Part shown: positions 11,801-20,143 of the stretch, piece by piece | Numbering within the stretch: the stretch's first letter is position 1 | Layout: each line of letters opens with the position of its first letter | NCBI RefSeq assembly: GCF_030068605.1 | Contig: NZ_JASJOU010000002.1 | Span: 620,001-684,000, forward strand | Length of the DNA stretch: 64,000 bases | Reading direction: 5' to 3' | DNA from: Xanthocytophaga agilis | Lineage (GTDB): Bacteria > Bacteroidota > Bacteroidia > Cytophagales > 172606-1 | Position numbers and translations under genes: made by a program | Notes under the pieces: generated by a model | The model's database searches: none | Seen by the model: only the letters and a program-made list of their open reading frames with translations | Told to the model about the DNA's origin: nothing

Positions 11801-12228
11801 ATTATACTGCGGCACAACAATGGGCTGATTTAGATGCTTATATTAAACAAGATAAATACTTAAGCAGCCGTCGTGGTCAATACGCAGAACGTAATGGTGC
11901 TATGTTGCCTTGGAGAGGCCAATTGGATATTCGCTTGTTACAAGACTTCTTTATCAAAACAGGGACAAAACGTAACACACTACAATTTAGCTTAGATATA
12001 TTCAACTTTGGAAATATGATCAATTCTAATTGGGGTGTATACCAATCTGCAAACCGGGCGTCTCTGCTTAGCTATTCAAGATATAATACAACTACAGGGC
12101 TACCTGAGTTTACATATCCATATCTGAATGCTGCTAGCCAAACTAGGTTAACCAAAACTTTCCAGGATTCATTTGGAGTAGCTTCCCGCTGGCAAATGCA
12201 ATTTGGTGTAAGATATATCTTCAACTAG
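8803..12228 (+). CDS. Oar-like TonB-dependent outer-membrane receptor
   Basis: This 1141-residue protein has a signal peptide (1-23, ending VVAQ) and a carboxypeptidase-regulatory-like beta domain (about 28-110) with the GIITDAKGEALPGATV pattern. The plug domain (about 115-250) contains IVVSSTRNPVLNSDRTGAATNIS, and a long beta-barrel ends in a C-terminal Phe-Asn. The plug segment FSGSVYYFTRNQGFIGKK is typical of Oar-like receptors, the OmpA-related subgroup named for the Myxococcus Oar protein. There is no SusD-like gene beside it, which argues against a glycan-uptake pair; substrate unknown. A strong terminator follows at 12251-12286. Confidence 0.9.
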   Translation: MLKRLLTLSILFLALLAGKEVVAQGVTTAAISGIITDAKGEALPGATVIAVHTPSGTQYSSLTRPDGRYNFPNVRIGGPYTITITFVGYKEQKVEGINLSIGQNFNFSPKMSDQGVELSEIVVSSTRNPVLNSDRTGAATNISRETIQALPTLNRSFNDYVRLTPQAGANSSFAGRNGGYNNITIDGALFNNAFGLSGTVGGQTNAQPISLDAVDQIAVSIAPYDVREGSFTGAGVNVVTRSGTNDFSGSVYYFTRNQGFIGKKVSGTENKLANFKLHNYGFRLGGPIIKNKLFFFVNMESERRDDPPTPNFIATRPGVTGSNVSSVTAAELDELSTFLQSKFGYNAGPYENYQLASNSDKATAKIDWNITNQHKFSIKYNYLKSYRDVNPSNSGAITSRSPSNTGLPFLGAFYRINNNLNSVIAELNSSFGTKFSNKFQVGYTAFRDFRETPTSSIIFPGVDIGNGAGSQLTAFGYEPFSAFNVLNTNVFQISDNFDIYLGKNTLTVGTYNEFYKFENGFAPNYYGTYQFASLQDFYDNINGVTREDLVSENNPTGAVLPARYQFRYSTLPNGAFPLAEIKAHQLGFYVQDKYEINSRLNMTLGLRADIPTISSPIARNEQAAGYNFRDGQKIFTDQVQKTQLLWSPRFGFNWDVKGDRTTQVRGGTGIFTGRVPYVWISNQASNNGVLFGSIDLLASSGGFTTKDSEGNVSLRPEYKFSPNVDANRPTNATASSTYNLAVTDKSFKFPQVWRSNLAIDQQLPWGIVGTLEAAYTKDLNAVYHQNINLPNATSTAAGVDGTGADKRPVFYNRTVNSTTGAVSYPATNRINSNITDAILMKNTNKGYSYFITAQLQKSFTKNFYASAAYTYSDAKSVNDGGSIAQSIWRDRYVSGDPNANVLANTQYLQKHRIVLSASYAKEYAGFMKTTLSLFYEAGPSGYFSYIYTGDMNGDSQTNDLIYIPRDQSEIVLRDLYLTRNSNGVITGTSTTKPSGATAPDYTAAQQWADLDAYIKQDKYLSSRRGQYAERNGAMLPWRGQLDIRLLQDFFIKTGTKRNTLQFSLDIFNFGNMINSNWGVYQSANRASLLSYSRYNTTTGLPEFTYPYLNAASQTRLTKTFQDSFGVASRWQMQFGVRYIFN

Positions 12229-12250
12229 CCTGTAAAAATATATACTTTCA

Positions 12251-12286
12251 AAAGAAAAGGCTCTGAAGATTCAGAGCCTTTTCTTT
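12251..12286 (+). terminator. Strong rho-independent terminator after the receptor gene
   Basis: A 16-bp perfect stem (12251-12266 with 12271-12286) around an AGAT loop is followed by a T-run. It begins 23 bases after the receptor stop. Confidence 0.9.
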
Positions 12287-12385
12287 TTTAGAGTTTAGGT
12301 AAATGAAGCTATCATAGGTAGAACAAGTTCTCTGTTTTATTCTTTTATATTAATTCACTATCTTTCCTATCTGATTCCAGCCTCT

Positions 12386-13168
12386 ATGCTTTACTCTAAA
12401 CAGTTCATTAAAAACGCCGCTGCTGAATGGGTCGTATTTATTCATGGTGCGGGAGGAAGTTCCTCTATCTGGTTCAAACAACTACGGGAATTCCGTCAGC
12501 ATTTTAATGTATTACTGATTGATCTGAGAGGACATGGAAAATCCAAAAACCTGCTGCAGGAACACCTTCGGAAAACGTACACCTTTACAGATGTTACAAA
12601 GGATGTATTGGAAGTATTGGACTATAGGCACATCAAAGCAGCTCACTTTATAGGAATATCTCTGGGCTGCGTCATTATCCGAACACTCGGAGAGTTACAG
12701 CCTGAACGTATCAAGTCAATGATTCTGGGTGGAGCCATTACACGGCTTACCATACGATCAAAAGTACTCATGCATGCAGGCAATGTGCTGAAGCGGATTA
12801 TGCCTTATATGTGGCTATATAAGTTACTGGCTTGGATTATTATGCCTAAAAAACGACACAAGCAATCCCGGCTATTATTTATTGAGGAAGCTAAACGCCT
12901 GGCACGAAAAGAATTTCTCCGCTGGACACGCCTTACAGGAGAAATCAATCCATTGCTCAGATACTTTCATGAAAAAGAGATTTTCATTCCAACGCTTTAT
13001 CTGATGGGGGAAGAAGACTATATGTTTCTGGCTCCGGTACGGGCTATTGTCAAACAACACCGATCTGCCATACTGAAAGTAGTTTCCAACTCAGGTCATG
13101 TAGTCAATGTAGACCAGCCTGATATTTTCAATCAGCTTTCTATACAGTTCATCCAGAAACATAGCTAA
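12386..13168 (+). CDS. Alpha/beta hydrolase of unknown substrate
   Basis: This 260-residue protein has the oxyanion-hole segment FIHGAGGSSSIW (18-29), DLRGHGKSKN (46-55), a nucleophile elbow GISLG with Ser92, and a C-terminal NSGHVVNVDQP placing the catalytic His near 238. The cap region (about 125-190) is rich in Lys and Arg. It could be an esterase, lipase or hydrolase; the substrate cannot be told. It is transcribed alone, convergent with the next gene only nine bases away. Confidence 0.8.
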   Translation: MLYSKQFIKNAAAEWVVFIHGAGGSSSIWFKQLREFRQHFNVLLIDLRGHGKSKNLLQEHLRKTYTFTDVTKDVLEVLDYRHIKAAHFIGISLGCVIIRTLGELQPERIKSMILGGAITRLTIRSKVLMHAGNVLKRIMPYMWLYKLLAWIIMPKKRHKQSRLLFIEEAKRLARKEFLRWTRLTGEINPLLRYFHEKEIFIPTLYLMGEEDYMFLAPVRAIVKQHRSAILKVVSNSGHVVNVDQPDIFNQLSIQFIQKHS

Positions 13169-13177
13169 ACCAGCAGC

Positions 13178-13432
13178 TTATTCTTCATACCGAAGATGCC
13201 CCTGTACTATCTTTAGAACAACAACGGCCTTTTCCTTTCTAAAGACTTCCTGAATATGTAAAGGTAAAAGCTCTTTCATCACAAAGTCATACTCCCCAAA
13301 GATTTGTGTACTCAGACCATTGGTCTCAACAACCACTTCAGGATGCCTTCTTAATTTCTCAATAAAAGCAAGCACAGAGCTTTCATATTGCTCATGTAAT
13401 GGATATAGACTAATCTCTACGGTTACTTTCAT
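13178..13432 (-). CDS. YkoF/MTH1187-like thiamine-binding family protein
   Basis: This 84-residue protein starts MKVTVEISLYPL and contains a VVVETNGLSTQIFGEYD segment, a ferredoxin-like pattern typical of the small YkoF-related thiamine- or hydroxymethylpyrimidine-binding family. A longer frame starting at 13504 exists, but its extra 24 residues are read through the terminator hairpin at 13454-13500, so I choose the internal ATG at 13432. Binding residues cannot be confirmed. No thiamine gene is nearby. Confidence 0.6.
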   Translation of the reverse strand: MKVTVEISLYPLHEQYESSVLAFIEKLRRHPEVVVETNGLSTQIFGEYDFVMKELLPLHIQEVFRKEKAVVVLKIVQGHLRYEE

Positions 13433-13453
13433 AATGCTAGTTGTCAATAAAAA

Positions 13454-13500
13454 AGGAGCAAGAACGATAGTAGCGAAACTACAATCATTTTCTTGCTCCT
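13454..13500 (-). terminator. Terminator of kdnB with a nested hairpin
   Basis: AGGAGCAAGAA (13454-13464) pairs with TTCTTGCTCCT (13490-13500). The loop holds a second small stem (GTAG with CTAC). On the minus strand the stem is followed by TTTTTTATT. It lies 34 bases past the kdnB stop. Confidence 0.85.
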
Positions 13501-13533
13501 CCATGATATTATTGAAAAAACAACAAGAATCGC

Positions 13534-14613
13534 TTACATCATGCGATACCAGTTCATAATTTTCTCCTTAGTTAATACATTGCGCCAGTCTGGACCATAG
13601 GCATGTATCCACATGTGTTCTAATGCGATAGCTACATCTGCCATTTTAGAAATCTCTTCCTCAGTCCAGGTAGCAGCCAGATTTTTAGGCAGCGTTACTT
13701 TGTGTAAAGCCAGCATCTGACGGAATTCATTTACGTAATCACCGTATACTTCGTCCAGTACATCAAAAGCAATACAATTCGCAATACCATGACGATAGCC
13801 AAATACAAACGATAGACCGTAAGACAAAGCATGGCAAGCACCTACTTCAGAATAGGTAAGGCTCAATCCCCCCATGTACGAAGCAATCATTAGTTTTTCA
13901 TCTGCTTCCAGACGAGAAATATCTTCCCGTAAAAATACTTCCTGACACAAAGTCAACGCCTTCTCGCCAAACGCAGTACTAAATGCATTGTTTTTTGTAC
14001 CTGTCAGTGACTCTACACAGTGGATATAGGAATCCATACCTGTATAAAAACGTTGATCAATAGGAGCATCTGCTACTACTTCCGGGTCCAGGATGATCTG
14101 GTCAAAAATGGTATAATCACACTTGATACCCAACTTCTTTACAGGACCTGTCAATACAGCTGTCATCGATACCTCAGCACCTGTACCTGCCAGTGTAGGT
14201 ACACCTACTTTGTAAATTCCTCTGTTTTTAATCAGATTCAGTCCCTGATACTGTGTAGCAGGTCCGGGATTGGTCAACAACATAGATACGGCTTTTACAA
14301 TATCCATTGTACTTCCACCACCAATACCAATCAAACCAGCAGGTAATTTGCCAAATCCATGAATTTTAGCAGTCAATGCATCTACCTGTTCTGTGGTAGG
14401 TTCTTTGTCTACGTTTACCCAAATCAGTTTGTCCTGATCTTCGAGTACAGGAATGCGTTGTGCAAATGCTTTGTTCTCAAATACATCATCTACTACAAAC
14501 ACAAAATAGTCATCTGCACTCTGTTTCTTTGCATCTATAATTTCACGCAACTGGTTAAAGCTTCCATTGCCGAATACGCATTTTTCGACACTCTTAAAGT
14601 TTTTGTAATTCAT
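13534..14613 (-). CDS. kdnB: 3-deoxy-D-manno-octulosonate 8-oxidase, iron-containing ADH family
   Basis: This 359-residue protein is of the iron-dependent alcohol dehydrogenase fold. It has the NAD-binding GGGSTMD at 98-104 and metal ligands Asp194, His198, His261 and His275 in GMDSYIHCVE, GACHALSYGLS and GYRHGIANC. I recognise its close likeness to Shewanella KdnB, including the FGNGSFNQL start, the GPVKKLG segment and the FDQIILD segment. KdnB oxidises the 8-hydroxyl of Kdo, and KdnA then aminates it to 8-amino-8-deoxy-Kdo (Kdo8N) for lipid A-core attachment. The likely kdnA homologue lies at 23863-25083. A dedicated terminator follows, and a promoter-like element precedes it at 14661. Confidence 0.85.
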   Translation of the reverse strand: MNYKNFKSVEKCVFGNGSFNQLREIIDAKKQSADDYFVFVVDDVFENKAFAQRIPVLEDQDKLIWVNVDKEPTTEQVDALTAKIHGFGKLPAGLIGIGGGSTMDIVKAVSMLLTNPGPATQYQGLNLIKNRGIYKVGVPTLAGTGAEVSMTAVLTGPVKKLGIKCDYTIFDQIILDPEVVADAPIDQRFYTGMDSYIHCVESLTGTKNNAFSTAFGEKALTLCQEVFLREDISRLEADEKLMIASYMGGLSLTYSEVGACHALSYGLSFVFGYRHGIANCIAFDVLDEVYGDYVNEFRQMLALHKVTLPKNLAATWTEEEISKMADVAIALEHMWIHAYGPDWRNVLTKEKIMNWYRMM

Positions 14614-14660
14614 ATCCTTAAATAAAAAAGAAAATCAATAAAAGGAATTGTATAGGGACG

Positions 14661-14691
14661 CAAAGGTAGACTGATTTATAGATTATTCATA
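14661..14691 (-). promoter_or_regulatory. Promoter of kdnB, Bacteroidota consensus
   Basis: Read on the minus strand, TATG (14691-14688), a 19-base spacer, then TACCTTTG (14668-14661). The -7 element is exact and the -33 element matches TTTG at three of four bases. It lies about 50 bases upstream of the kdnB start. Confidence 0.6.
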
Positions 14692-14811
14692 CATAAAAAT
14701 AGGGAATAATACTACCTCAGGCAGGTATAATAACCCCAGTTCTGTTTGTTCTTCCCTTTATTCAATCCTATTCACAGTTTACAGAAAGGAAATAACTAAA
14801 AACAGTTTATG

Positions 14812-16113
14812 TCAATTCAAGTAAAAGCTTTTATTACCAGATGTTTTCTCAATATGAATGATATAATCAAAATCCTCAATAGCATCACCTGTAACATACT
14901 GGTCATTGGGTATACCAAATGGCAGCAATCTGTATTTCTTTGGTCTTGCGCCCGGCTTTATCAAACCAGCGATACGTGCAGTTTGTATTAGAAAAACAGG
15001 CTTTCGGGTAAGCGAAAAGTAGTACTCAAATGAAGTCTGATCTGGAGATGTGAGAAGATTATCAGCTGAAATCTTTCCAATCGATGGCTTAAAAGCTGTA
15101 ACAGTACCTGATGAAGTGGTTTGCCCGATGACTTTGTAGTCATTTTTGAGGTTCCGTTTCAAAAAATATCCCATTGATTTTGAGTAGACACTTGTCGTTT
15201 TCTGAACATGTGCATTGTGTGCCAGAATAATCATCTTCGAATTATTGGTGACCTGGTTGAGCACATTTACGGCCATTAAAGAATCTCTTAGCTCTGACAT
15301 TATACTCATTTCATAGTTGGTTACAGAAGGATCATTCAACAATAGAAATTGCCGATAATTAGTTTGATAATCACGAATAGATAAACCATTTTTTGTTGAG
15401 GTAAATACATCTGAAAGAACAGGTTGACTGATATATTTTAAGGAGTCAAAATCCTCTCTGGAAAAATTATGAGAATATACCTGATTATTCAATAAAGTAT
15501 AATCGGATAATAATTTGCTGATCGACTCGACAGGAATAGATTCATCCTCTTTGGCAAACTCTCTGATTTTCTCCAAAGATTTAAATGGACTTTGGATATC
15601 GAATCCAAAGAAAGAAATCTTGTTTTTTCTATTCTTATTTATTTCTTTGACTTGACTAACCAGATCAACAAACTCAGCACATTCATAGTTATAAAGTCTA
15701 AAACTTTTCAGAATACTTTTCAGATCTCCCCGATCCTCTAACAAATAACTATTCAAATCTTCGACTTCTGCCATAGGTGCCTCCAGGCCAATCTTTGCGA
15801 ATTGTGGGTCTAAGGAGAATAGTTTGATTAGCTTTTTCCGGACTTCAAAAAATTCGCTTGTCCCATGCGACTGTTCACCAATTGCAATGACCTTACTATC
15901 CAGGCTGGTAAAAACAGCTTGCATTTTCTTTAGATCATCCTGAGGCTCGTTGCCAAGAAGTGTTGGTACACTAACCAGATTTGCATTCAGGATGGCAACC
16001 AATTGGTTGTCCAAATTCCGAAAAGAGGTAAGCAACAGTAGTACACAAGTGGCTGTGAGTGACCATCTCCACTTAGCATTGTTTTTATCAGGTGTTAAGT
16101 TCATAAATAACAT
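14812..16113 (-). CDS. Erythromycin esterase family protein, membrane-anchored or exported
   Basis: This 433-residue protein has an N-terminal hydrophobic segment (about 17-32) that may be an anchor or signal. A catalytic domain follows with the family motif IAIGEQSHGTSEFFEVRKKL (Glu80, His83), IGLEAPMAE, FFGFDIQSP and ILAHNAHVQK. The family hydrolyses cyclic esters; EreA and EreB open macrolide lactones, but most members have unknown substrates. Macrolide resistance is possible but not shown. The start could instead be the Met four residues in. A repeat element lies directly upstream. Confidence 0.8.
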   Translation of the reverse strand: MLFMNLTPDKNNAKWRWSLTATCVLLLLTSFRNLDNQLVAILNANLVSVPTLLGNEPQDDLKKMQAVFTSLDSKVIAIGEQSHGTSEFFEVRKKLIKLFSLDPQFAKIGLEAPMAEVEDLNSYLLEDRGDLKSILKSFRLYNYECAEFVDLVSQVKEINKNRKNKISFFGFDIQSPFKSLEKIREFAKEDESIPVESISKLLSDYTLLNNQVYSHNFSREDFDSLKYISQPVLSDVFTSTKNGLSIRDYQTNYRQFLLLNDPSVTNYEMSIMSELRDSLMAVNVLNQVTNNSKMIILAHNAHVQKTTSVYSKSMGYFLKRNLKNDYKVIGQTTSSGTVTAFKPSIGKISADNLLTSPDQTSFEYYFSLTRKPVFLIQTARIAGLIKPGARPKKYRLLPFGIPNDQYVTGDAIEDFDYIIHIEKTSGNKSFYLN

Positions 16114-16353
16114 TCAGGTTGTGACTGTGTTATGATAAAAATCAAATCAATATAAATATATTTCTATATTTCCCACAATTAATAGAGTAGTTAAACGCTT
16201 TGTAGTAACTAGTTATTAGAATTTAGTCCATTTGAATAAATAATTCATTATTGGCAGATTAGCAATGAAGCAGGCACAGAAATATCTTTCATTTTTTGTT
16301 CTGTTGAAAGACTCTCTCTTCCTGTCCTACTGTAATAATCATGCTCCTCTCCC

Positions 16354-16467
16354 TGTCCTTCTGAAAGAAACTTGTGACAAATAGAATGGCGCTTGGTTTT
16401 TGAGAGAAAATATATTCTCCAGTCAGAAATGCCGCCGGTCTTGTCACGAGGTCCTTTCAGGAGGACA
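16354..16467 (+). repeat. Inverted-repeat family element, copy A
   Basis: A 27-base left arm beginning TGTCCTTCTGAAAG (16354-16380) pairs with 16441-16467 at 23 of 27 positions, around a 60-base centre. Related copies are at 29262, 32236 and 35154. Copy A has the same orientation as the 35154 copy. The outer flanks contain further degenerate TTCTTTCAGAAGGACA-like units pointing outward. Confidence 0.85.
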
Positions 16468-16674
16468 AAAAGGGAACGGATACAAAAGAAGGTTGATTCT
16501 TTCAGGAAGACAGGCGACAAGAGTGTTCTGTAGGAATATCAAAAAGATAAAAGGGAGAAAAAAGCGGACATCTCTTACGTTGGCATTATTGAAAGAGTGT
16601 TCAAACCAGCATCTTGGCATTAGAGCCACAATTGCCTCTTACAGAAAATACAAGAGAAACATTAAAAGGGAAGA

Positions 16675-16712
16675 TTTCCCCTTCTATTGGCATTGCCTCC
16701 AGAAGGGGGAAA
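16675..16712 (-). terminator. Probable terminator of the methyltransferase gene
   Basis: TTTCCCCTTCT (16675-16685) pairs with AGAAGGGGGAAA (16701-16712) with one bulged G. It starts nine bases beyond the minus-strand stop at 16721. The T-tract after it is interrupted. Confidence 0.55.
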
Positions 16713-16720
16713 GAAAATGT

Positions 16721-17599
16721 TTATTTAGTCAGATATAATGTAAATAAACTTGAATACAACAAGGTATCCGGGTCATCCAGGAAAGCCATGTATTTGGCTT
16801 TTAGCTGTTGTGCAGCTTCTTCACTACCCAAAGCTTCAGCAGCCTGTGGCATAAAAATATCAAACTTCATTTCCCATAACCAGCGATTATAATCATCAAT
16901 CTTGCCAGGGAATAAGTGATATGCCCGCACATCCATTTTGTCTAACACTAATCCAGCCTGACGGGAATAAGCAAACAGTTTACGTCCAATGTACGGATCA
17001 AAGCCAGTCTTCTTATTCAGGTAATCAAACACCTGTTCCATTTCAGGCACACTGAATGGATATTGGAACAATAGCTGACCATCCAGATCCTGTAATACTA
17101 CTTTACCTCCTGGACGAATGATCCGCTTCAGTTCACGAATAGCGGCAACTGGTTCTTTCAGGTATTCAAGCAGAAAGCGGGTATATACCACATCTACCGA
17201 GTCTGATTCCAGTGGAATTTCATAAATAGATCCTTCACGGAAAGAAATATTGGTAAGTGCATTTCCTTCTTCTGTAAAGCATTTCAGCTGTGCCTGTTCC
17301 AAACGGGCAGCACTGACATCTACGCCTAGAAACTGCTTTTCAGGAAATTTCGCTGCCAATGCAGAAATAATAGCACCAGCCCCACAACCCAAATCTGCAA
17401 TAGTTTGTGCACCTTCTATCAATACAGGTGACAGAAAAGTAGAAATAAACTCATCCGGATTTACTTTAGCATCCAGGCGTTTTGCTTCGCGAGGATCATC
17501 CATCAGATAACGGGAACGACTATAAGCCTCAGAGGAGTTTACAGTGGAATTCTGTTTCGTAGCAGAATTCGTAGAAAGAGATTGAATAAGTTCAGACAT
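16721..17599 (-). CDS. Class I SAM-dependent methyltransferase
   Basis: This 292-residue protein has motif I IADLGCGAGAIISALA near 67-82, followed by an acidic GVDVS (about 91-95) and VVYTRFLLEYLKEP as motif II and III. The N-terminal tail is Ser/Thr/Asn-rich and looks unstructured. The fold is UbiE/COQ5-like and a small-molecule or lipid substrate is plausible, though no specific substrate can be named. It lies 93 bases downstream of an unknown 420-residue protein on the same strand; the two may be cotranscribed. Confidence 0.8.
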   Translation of the reverse strand: MSELIQSLSTNSATKQNSTVNSSEAYSRSRYLMDDPREAKRLDAKVNPDEFISTFLSPVLIEGAQTIADLGCGAGAIISALAAKFPEKQFLGVDVSAARLEQAQLKCFTEEGNALTNISFREGSIYEIPLESDSVDVVYTRFLLEYLKEPVAAIRELKRIIRPGGKVVLQDLDGQLLFQYPFSVPEMEQVFDYLNKKTGFDPYIGRKLFAYSRQAGLVLDKMDVRAYHLFPGKIDDYNRWLWEMKFDIFMPQAAEALGSEEAAQQLKAKYMAFLDDPDTLLYSSLFTLYLTK

Positions 17600-17692
17600 G
17601 AATAACTAATAGTAAAATATAGAAAATATGTGTGCTTCTTACTAAAGGCTAAGTAACTTTAGATTTATCAACAGATGTATCAGCTGAAAAGC

Positions 17693-18955
17693 TTATGCAG
17701 CTTCAACACTCATCGTATCAGACTGATTGACAGAATAATTCAGAGATTTCTCGTACTCCTGCATCAGATACGTAATCCAGTTTATAAAATTGGCCCGGTT
17801 ACAAATCATCAGATTATATTGTCTCTGAAATACCAGTCCAGGCACTGACATTTGTTCCGCCTGTGAAGATTTAATCAAAAGAGGTACTACATCCAGTTCA
17901 CAATCTGCATAGGCTTCTTTGCTGGCCTGAATAAGGATACTCAGAGCTTCGGATAATTCTGTAGGAGACAACAGGCTATTGCCAATAAATTCAGCAGCAT
18001 TTTCAATTTGCGAAAAGTGCAGACCTACAGACCCTCGGTTAATAACCAACGCACCAGCTAAAAGACCAGAGTCTTTGGCATAACATAACAAAATTGCCCG
18101 GCGACGAGTAAGCCCTTGCTTTTGGTAATGACTGTCTAGTTTTTCAAGAGTCATATCCTGGCCTTCCAGATCCAATGCCTGAGTATACAACTGTCCTCTT
18201 TCAGCCTGCAAAAGATCAGAGAAAGCAGCATGATCCGCTTGCTGAAGAGATTGGATTTGCCAACGTCCTATACTTTTAGTGTCAACAGGAGAAGTCGTAT
18301 TTGTATCTTTATCATGTATACCCTTGTTAAGCCATTTCTCTACCAAAGGTTTTATAATCTTCTTAGCACCAGCAGCAGAAGATTCATACCCAGGTATGGT
18401 AGAACCGTTGACATATACTAATTGACTGTCAAGCTCTTTTATTAGATTATAGGTAGTATGTGAACTCTGCCCTTTTGTTGTATCTGTGCTGTTACGTTGA
18501 AAGGCATAAAAGTGAAAAGGCTCAATCAATACTCCTTCATCTACGCGTCTTTCATACAAATGTGTAAACATGCGATGTGCAAAACGCGTCTTTGGCTGAT
18601 AATATGTTAATATCGCCTGTACTGGCTCCTGCTCAATTGCAGCCAGCTTTAAAATGTGGTAGAAAAAGATCTCACGGGTTTTTACGGGTTGATTGGATAC
18701 CAGATGCAGAATGATCATGGAAGAAGGCGAATACTTCCAGGCTGCAATAGAAGCAAACATTTGCTCGGTTCCATCATAGAAAGTAAGTGTACGATACATT
18801 GAATCAGGGAGACCAAACGCACGCTGTAGATTTTGTTTGATAGATCCCAGTACTGGAATAAGTTTCTCCTTTTTGGCAGGATACAAAAAGTTATTCCGCT
18901 CCATTAAATCAAGCAGTTGCTCAATTTCCATGGCATTTACCCGAATTCGGTTCAT
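17693..18955 (-). CDS. Uncharacterised 420-residue protein
   Basis: I do not recognise this protein. It has an N-terminal LLDLMERNNFLYPAKKEKL segment and an alpha/beta region (about 60-180) with SIAAWKYSPSSMIILHLVSN and AILTYYQPKTRFAHRMF. A low-complexity linker near 190-230 is followed by a second alpha/beta half (about 235-400) with GLHFSQIENAAEF and DVVPLLIKSSQ, which might be acetyltransferase-like. There is no signal peptide or membrane segment. It probably shares a transcript with the methyltransferase downstream. Confidence 0.6.
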   Translation of the reverse strand: MNRIRVNAMEIEQLLDLMERNNFLYPAKKEKLIPVLGSIKQNLQRAFGLPDSMYRTLTFYDGTEQMFASIAAWKYSPSSMIILHLVSNQPVKTREIFFYHILKLAAIEQEPVQAILTYYQPKTRFAHRMFTHLYERRVDEGVLIEPFHFYAFQRNSTDTTKGQSSHTTYNLIKELDSQLVYVNGSTIPGYESSAAGAKKIIKPLVEKWLNKGIHDKDTNTTSPVDTKSIGRWQIQSLQQADHAAFSDLLQAERGQLYTQALDLEGQDMTLEKLDSHYQKQGLTRRRAILLCYAKDSGLLAGALVINRGSVGLHFSQIENAAEFIGNSLLSPTELSEALSILIQASKEAYADCELDVVPLLIKSSQAEQMSVPGLVFQRQYNLMICNRANFINWITYLMQEYEKSLNYSVNQSDTMSVEAA

Positions 18956-19711
18956 ACTCAGATTATTGGATAAACTGTAAAACAGAAGATAAACTACTAT
19001 TAGATGGCCATTAGGAATGGTTTAGCGCTGTAAGCTTTTTTATCAAAAAATCAACCTGTTTATCTTATTATATTTCCACAAATACCACCAACAATCAGCA
19101 TTTATGTAAATCTATAAAATACATATAATCAAATCAATACCCAAAATGTAACTTATATATAGAATACTATTTTACAATTGCCAATTACTTGAAAATCAAA
19201 TACAGAATCATCCAATCATGCAATAAAAAATATTTCTATCACATGAAACAATACCTAATAACTATAAAAGAGACTTTCAAACATATAATTACAAAAACAA
19301 GTAACATCAATTTAACACTACTGATTGTCCATAATTCATCGGCTTCTGCACAAAAGTTACAATAGCATACCATTCTGAGTAGAAACAATCAGATAGACCT
19401 TTTACGAGAAAGTAAATGTGATTTAAACAGGAAGATCCTTATCAGATAACAACCCAAAAGAGACAGAGCAGTAACCAATTCCAGCTCCTTCCAAGTCAGG
19501 AAACTGGCATCACCCCTTCATACATTCACAGAGGATGTTTGTTTGTAGAATATTGCTATAAACTCCGGTTCAGAGTATTACAGTTTCAGATGACTATGTA
19601 TAGAGTAAAATTCCTATGTATGGATTTAAGTGGTGCTTTTCAATGTATACTACTATAGAAGACACATTGAAAAGCACTAAGACTATTTTCTTTGCTATGT
19701 TCGTATTGGTA
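18956..19711. other. Gene-free AT-rich region
   Basis: These 756 bases hold no credible coding frame. It contains a terminator-like hairpin at 19633-19677 belonging to the gene starting at 20143, and otherwise only AT-rich sequence. Promoters for the 420-residue protein gene presumably lie near its right end, but no clear consensus is seen. Confidence 0.5.
19633..19677 (-). terminator. Hairpin downstream of the STAS-like gene
   Basis: GTGCTTTTCAATGT (19633-19646) pairs perfectly with ACATTGAAAAGCAC (19664-19677). It lies 35 bases after the stop at 19712. No long T-run follows on the minus strand, so the call is moderate. Confidence 0.6.
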
Positions 19712-20143
19712 TTATCTTACAGTTACTCCTTCAAGAAGCCAGTCTGTAGCCTTATTCATCTCTCCAAAAATCCGGTAACCTAAACCAAGTCTCTTGAACT
19801 CCGGATTCTCTTTCAGTTGCTCTACAGAAAGCTGAGTAAAATAACTGCTACTCATCAATACACCTGCTTTTTTAAGACCTACTTTTAATGCTGCAGGAAC
19901 CCAATACGAAATAAACCATTGATTAACTTCTGTAAAAGGTCCTGTAAAGTTTACTACGTCTTCTACCAGTCCAGTCACATTATTTTCCTTTATTACAGAC
20001 AATGCTTTTTCATGAGCTTCTTTAATCAGATCAGCCTTAACAAATCCCTTCCACTCCATAATAAGTACGTTATCTTTCCGCAAAAGAAATTTAACAAAAG
20101 GTATATCAAAACCTTCTTTTTTTAGTGCAGCGATTTCTTTCAT
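19712..20143 (-). CDS. STAS/SpoIIAA-like small protein
   Basis: This 143-residue protein has an alternating strand and helix pattern: VLIMEWKGFVKADLIKEAHE, then VTGLVEDVVNFTGPF, then LKVGLKKAGVLMSS. This resembles the SpoIIAA-like/STAS fold family of Bacteroidota, in which a WFIS..PxLxxxGLKxxA pattern recurs. No phosphorylatable Ser motif is evident. It is flanked by AT-rich gene-free sequence on both sides and transcribed alone. Function unknown. Confidence 0.6.
   Translation of the reverse strand: MKEIAALKKEGFDIPFVKFLLRKDNVLIMEWKGFVKADLIKEAHEKALSVIKENNVTGLVEDVVNFTGPFTEVNQWFISYWVPAALKVGLKKAGVLMSSSYFTQLSVEQLKENPEFKRLGLGYRIFGEMNKATDWLLEGVTVR

Larger units (their letters stand above)
16114..16720. 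other. Repeat-rich intergenic region
   Basis: This 607-base region holds no credible gene. It contains copy A of the inverted-repeat family (16354-16467), degenerate outward copies of its arm (near 16320-16340 and 16488-16510), and the terminator hairpin of the downstream methyltransferase gene (16675-16712). Open frames of 60-112 codons here read through the palindromes and look spurious. Confidence 0.6.

Noticed and set aside
8803-12228. SusC of a glycan-uptake locus
   Set aside because: No SusD-like gene or carbohydrate enzymes follow, and the plug resembles the Oar-type subgroup.
13433-13504. N-terminal extension of the thiamine-binding-like gene
   Set aside because: The extra residues are encoded by the terminator hairpin of kdnB and do not resemble the family; the ATG at 13432 gives the usual length.
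14812-16113. Macrolide resistance gene
   Set aside because: Family membership alone does not show macrolide hydrolysis; most relatives have unknown substrates.
16248-16738. Open frames of 60-112 codons in the intergenic region
   Set aside because: They run through palindromic repeats on both strands, have no family resemblance and no convincing ribosome-binding site.
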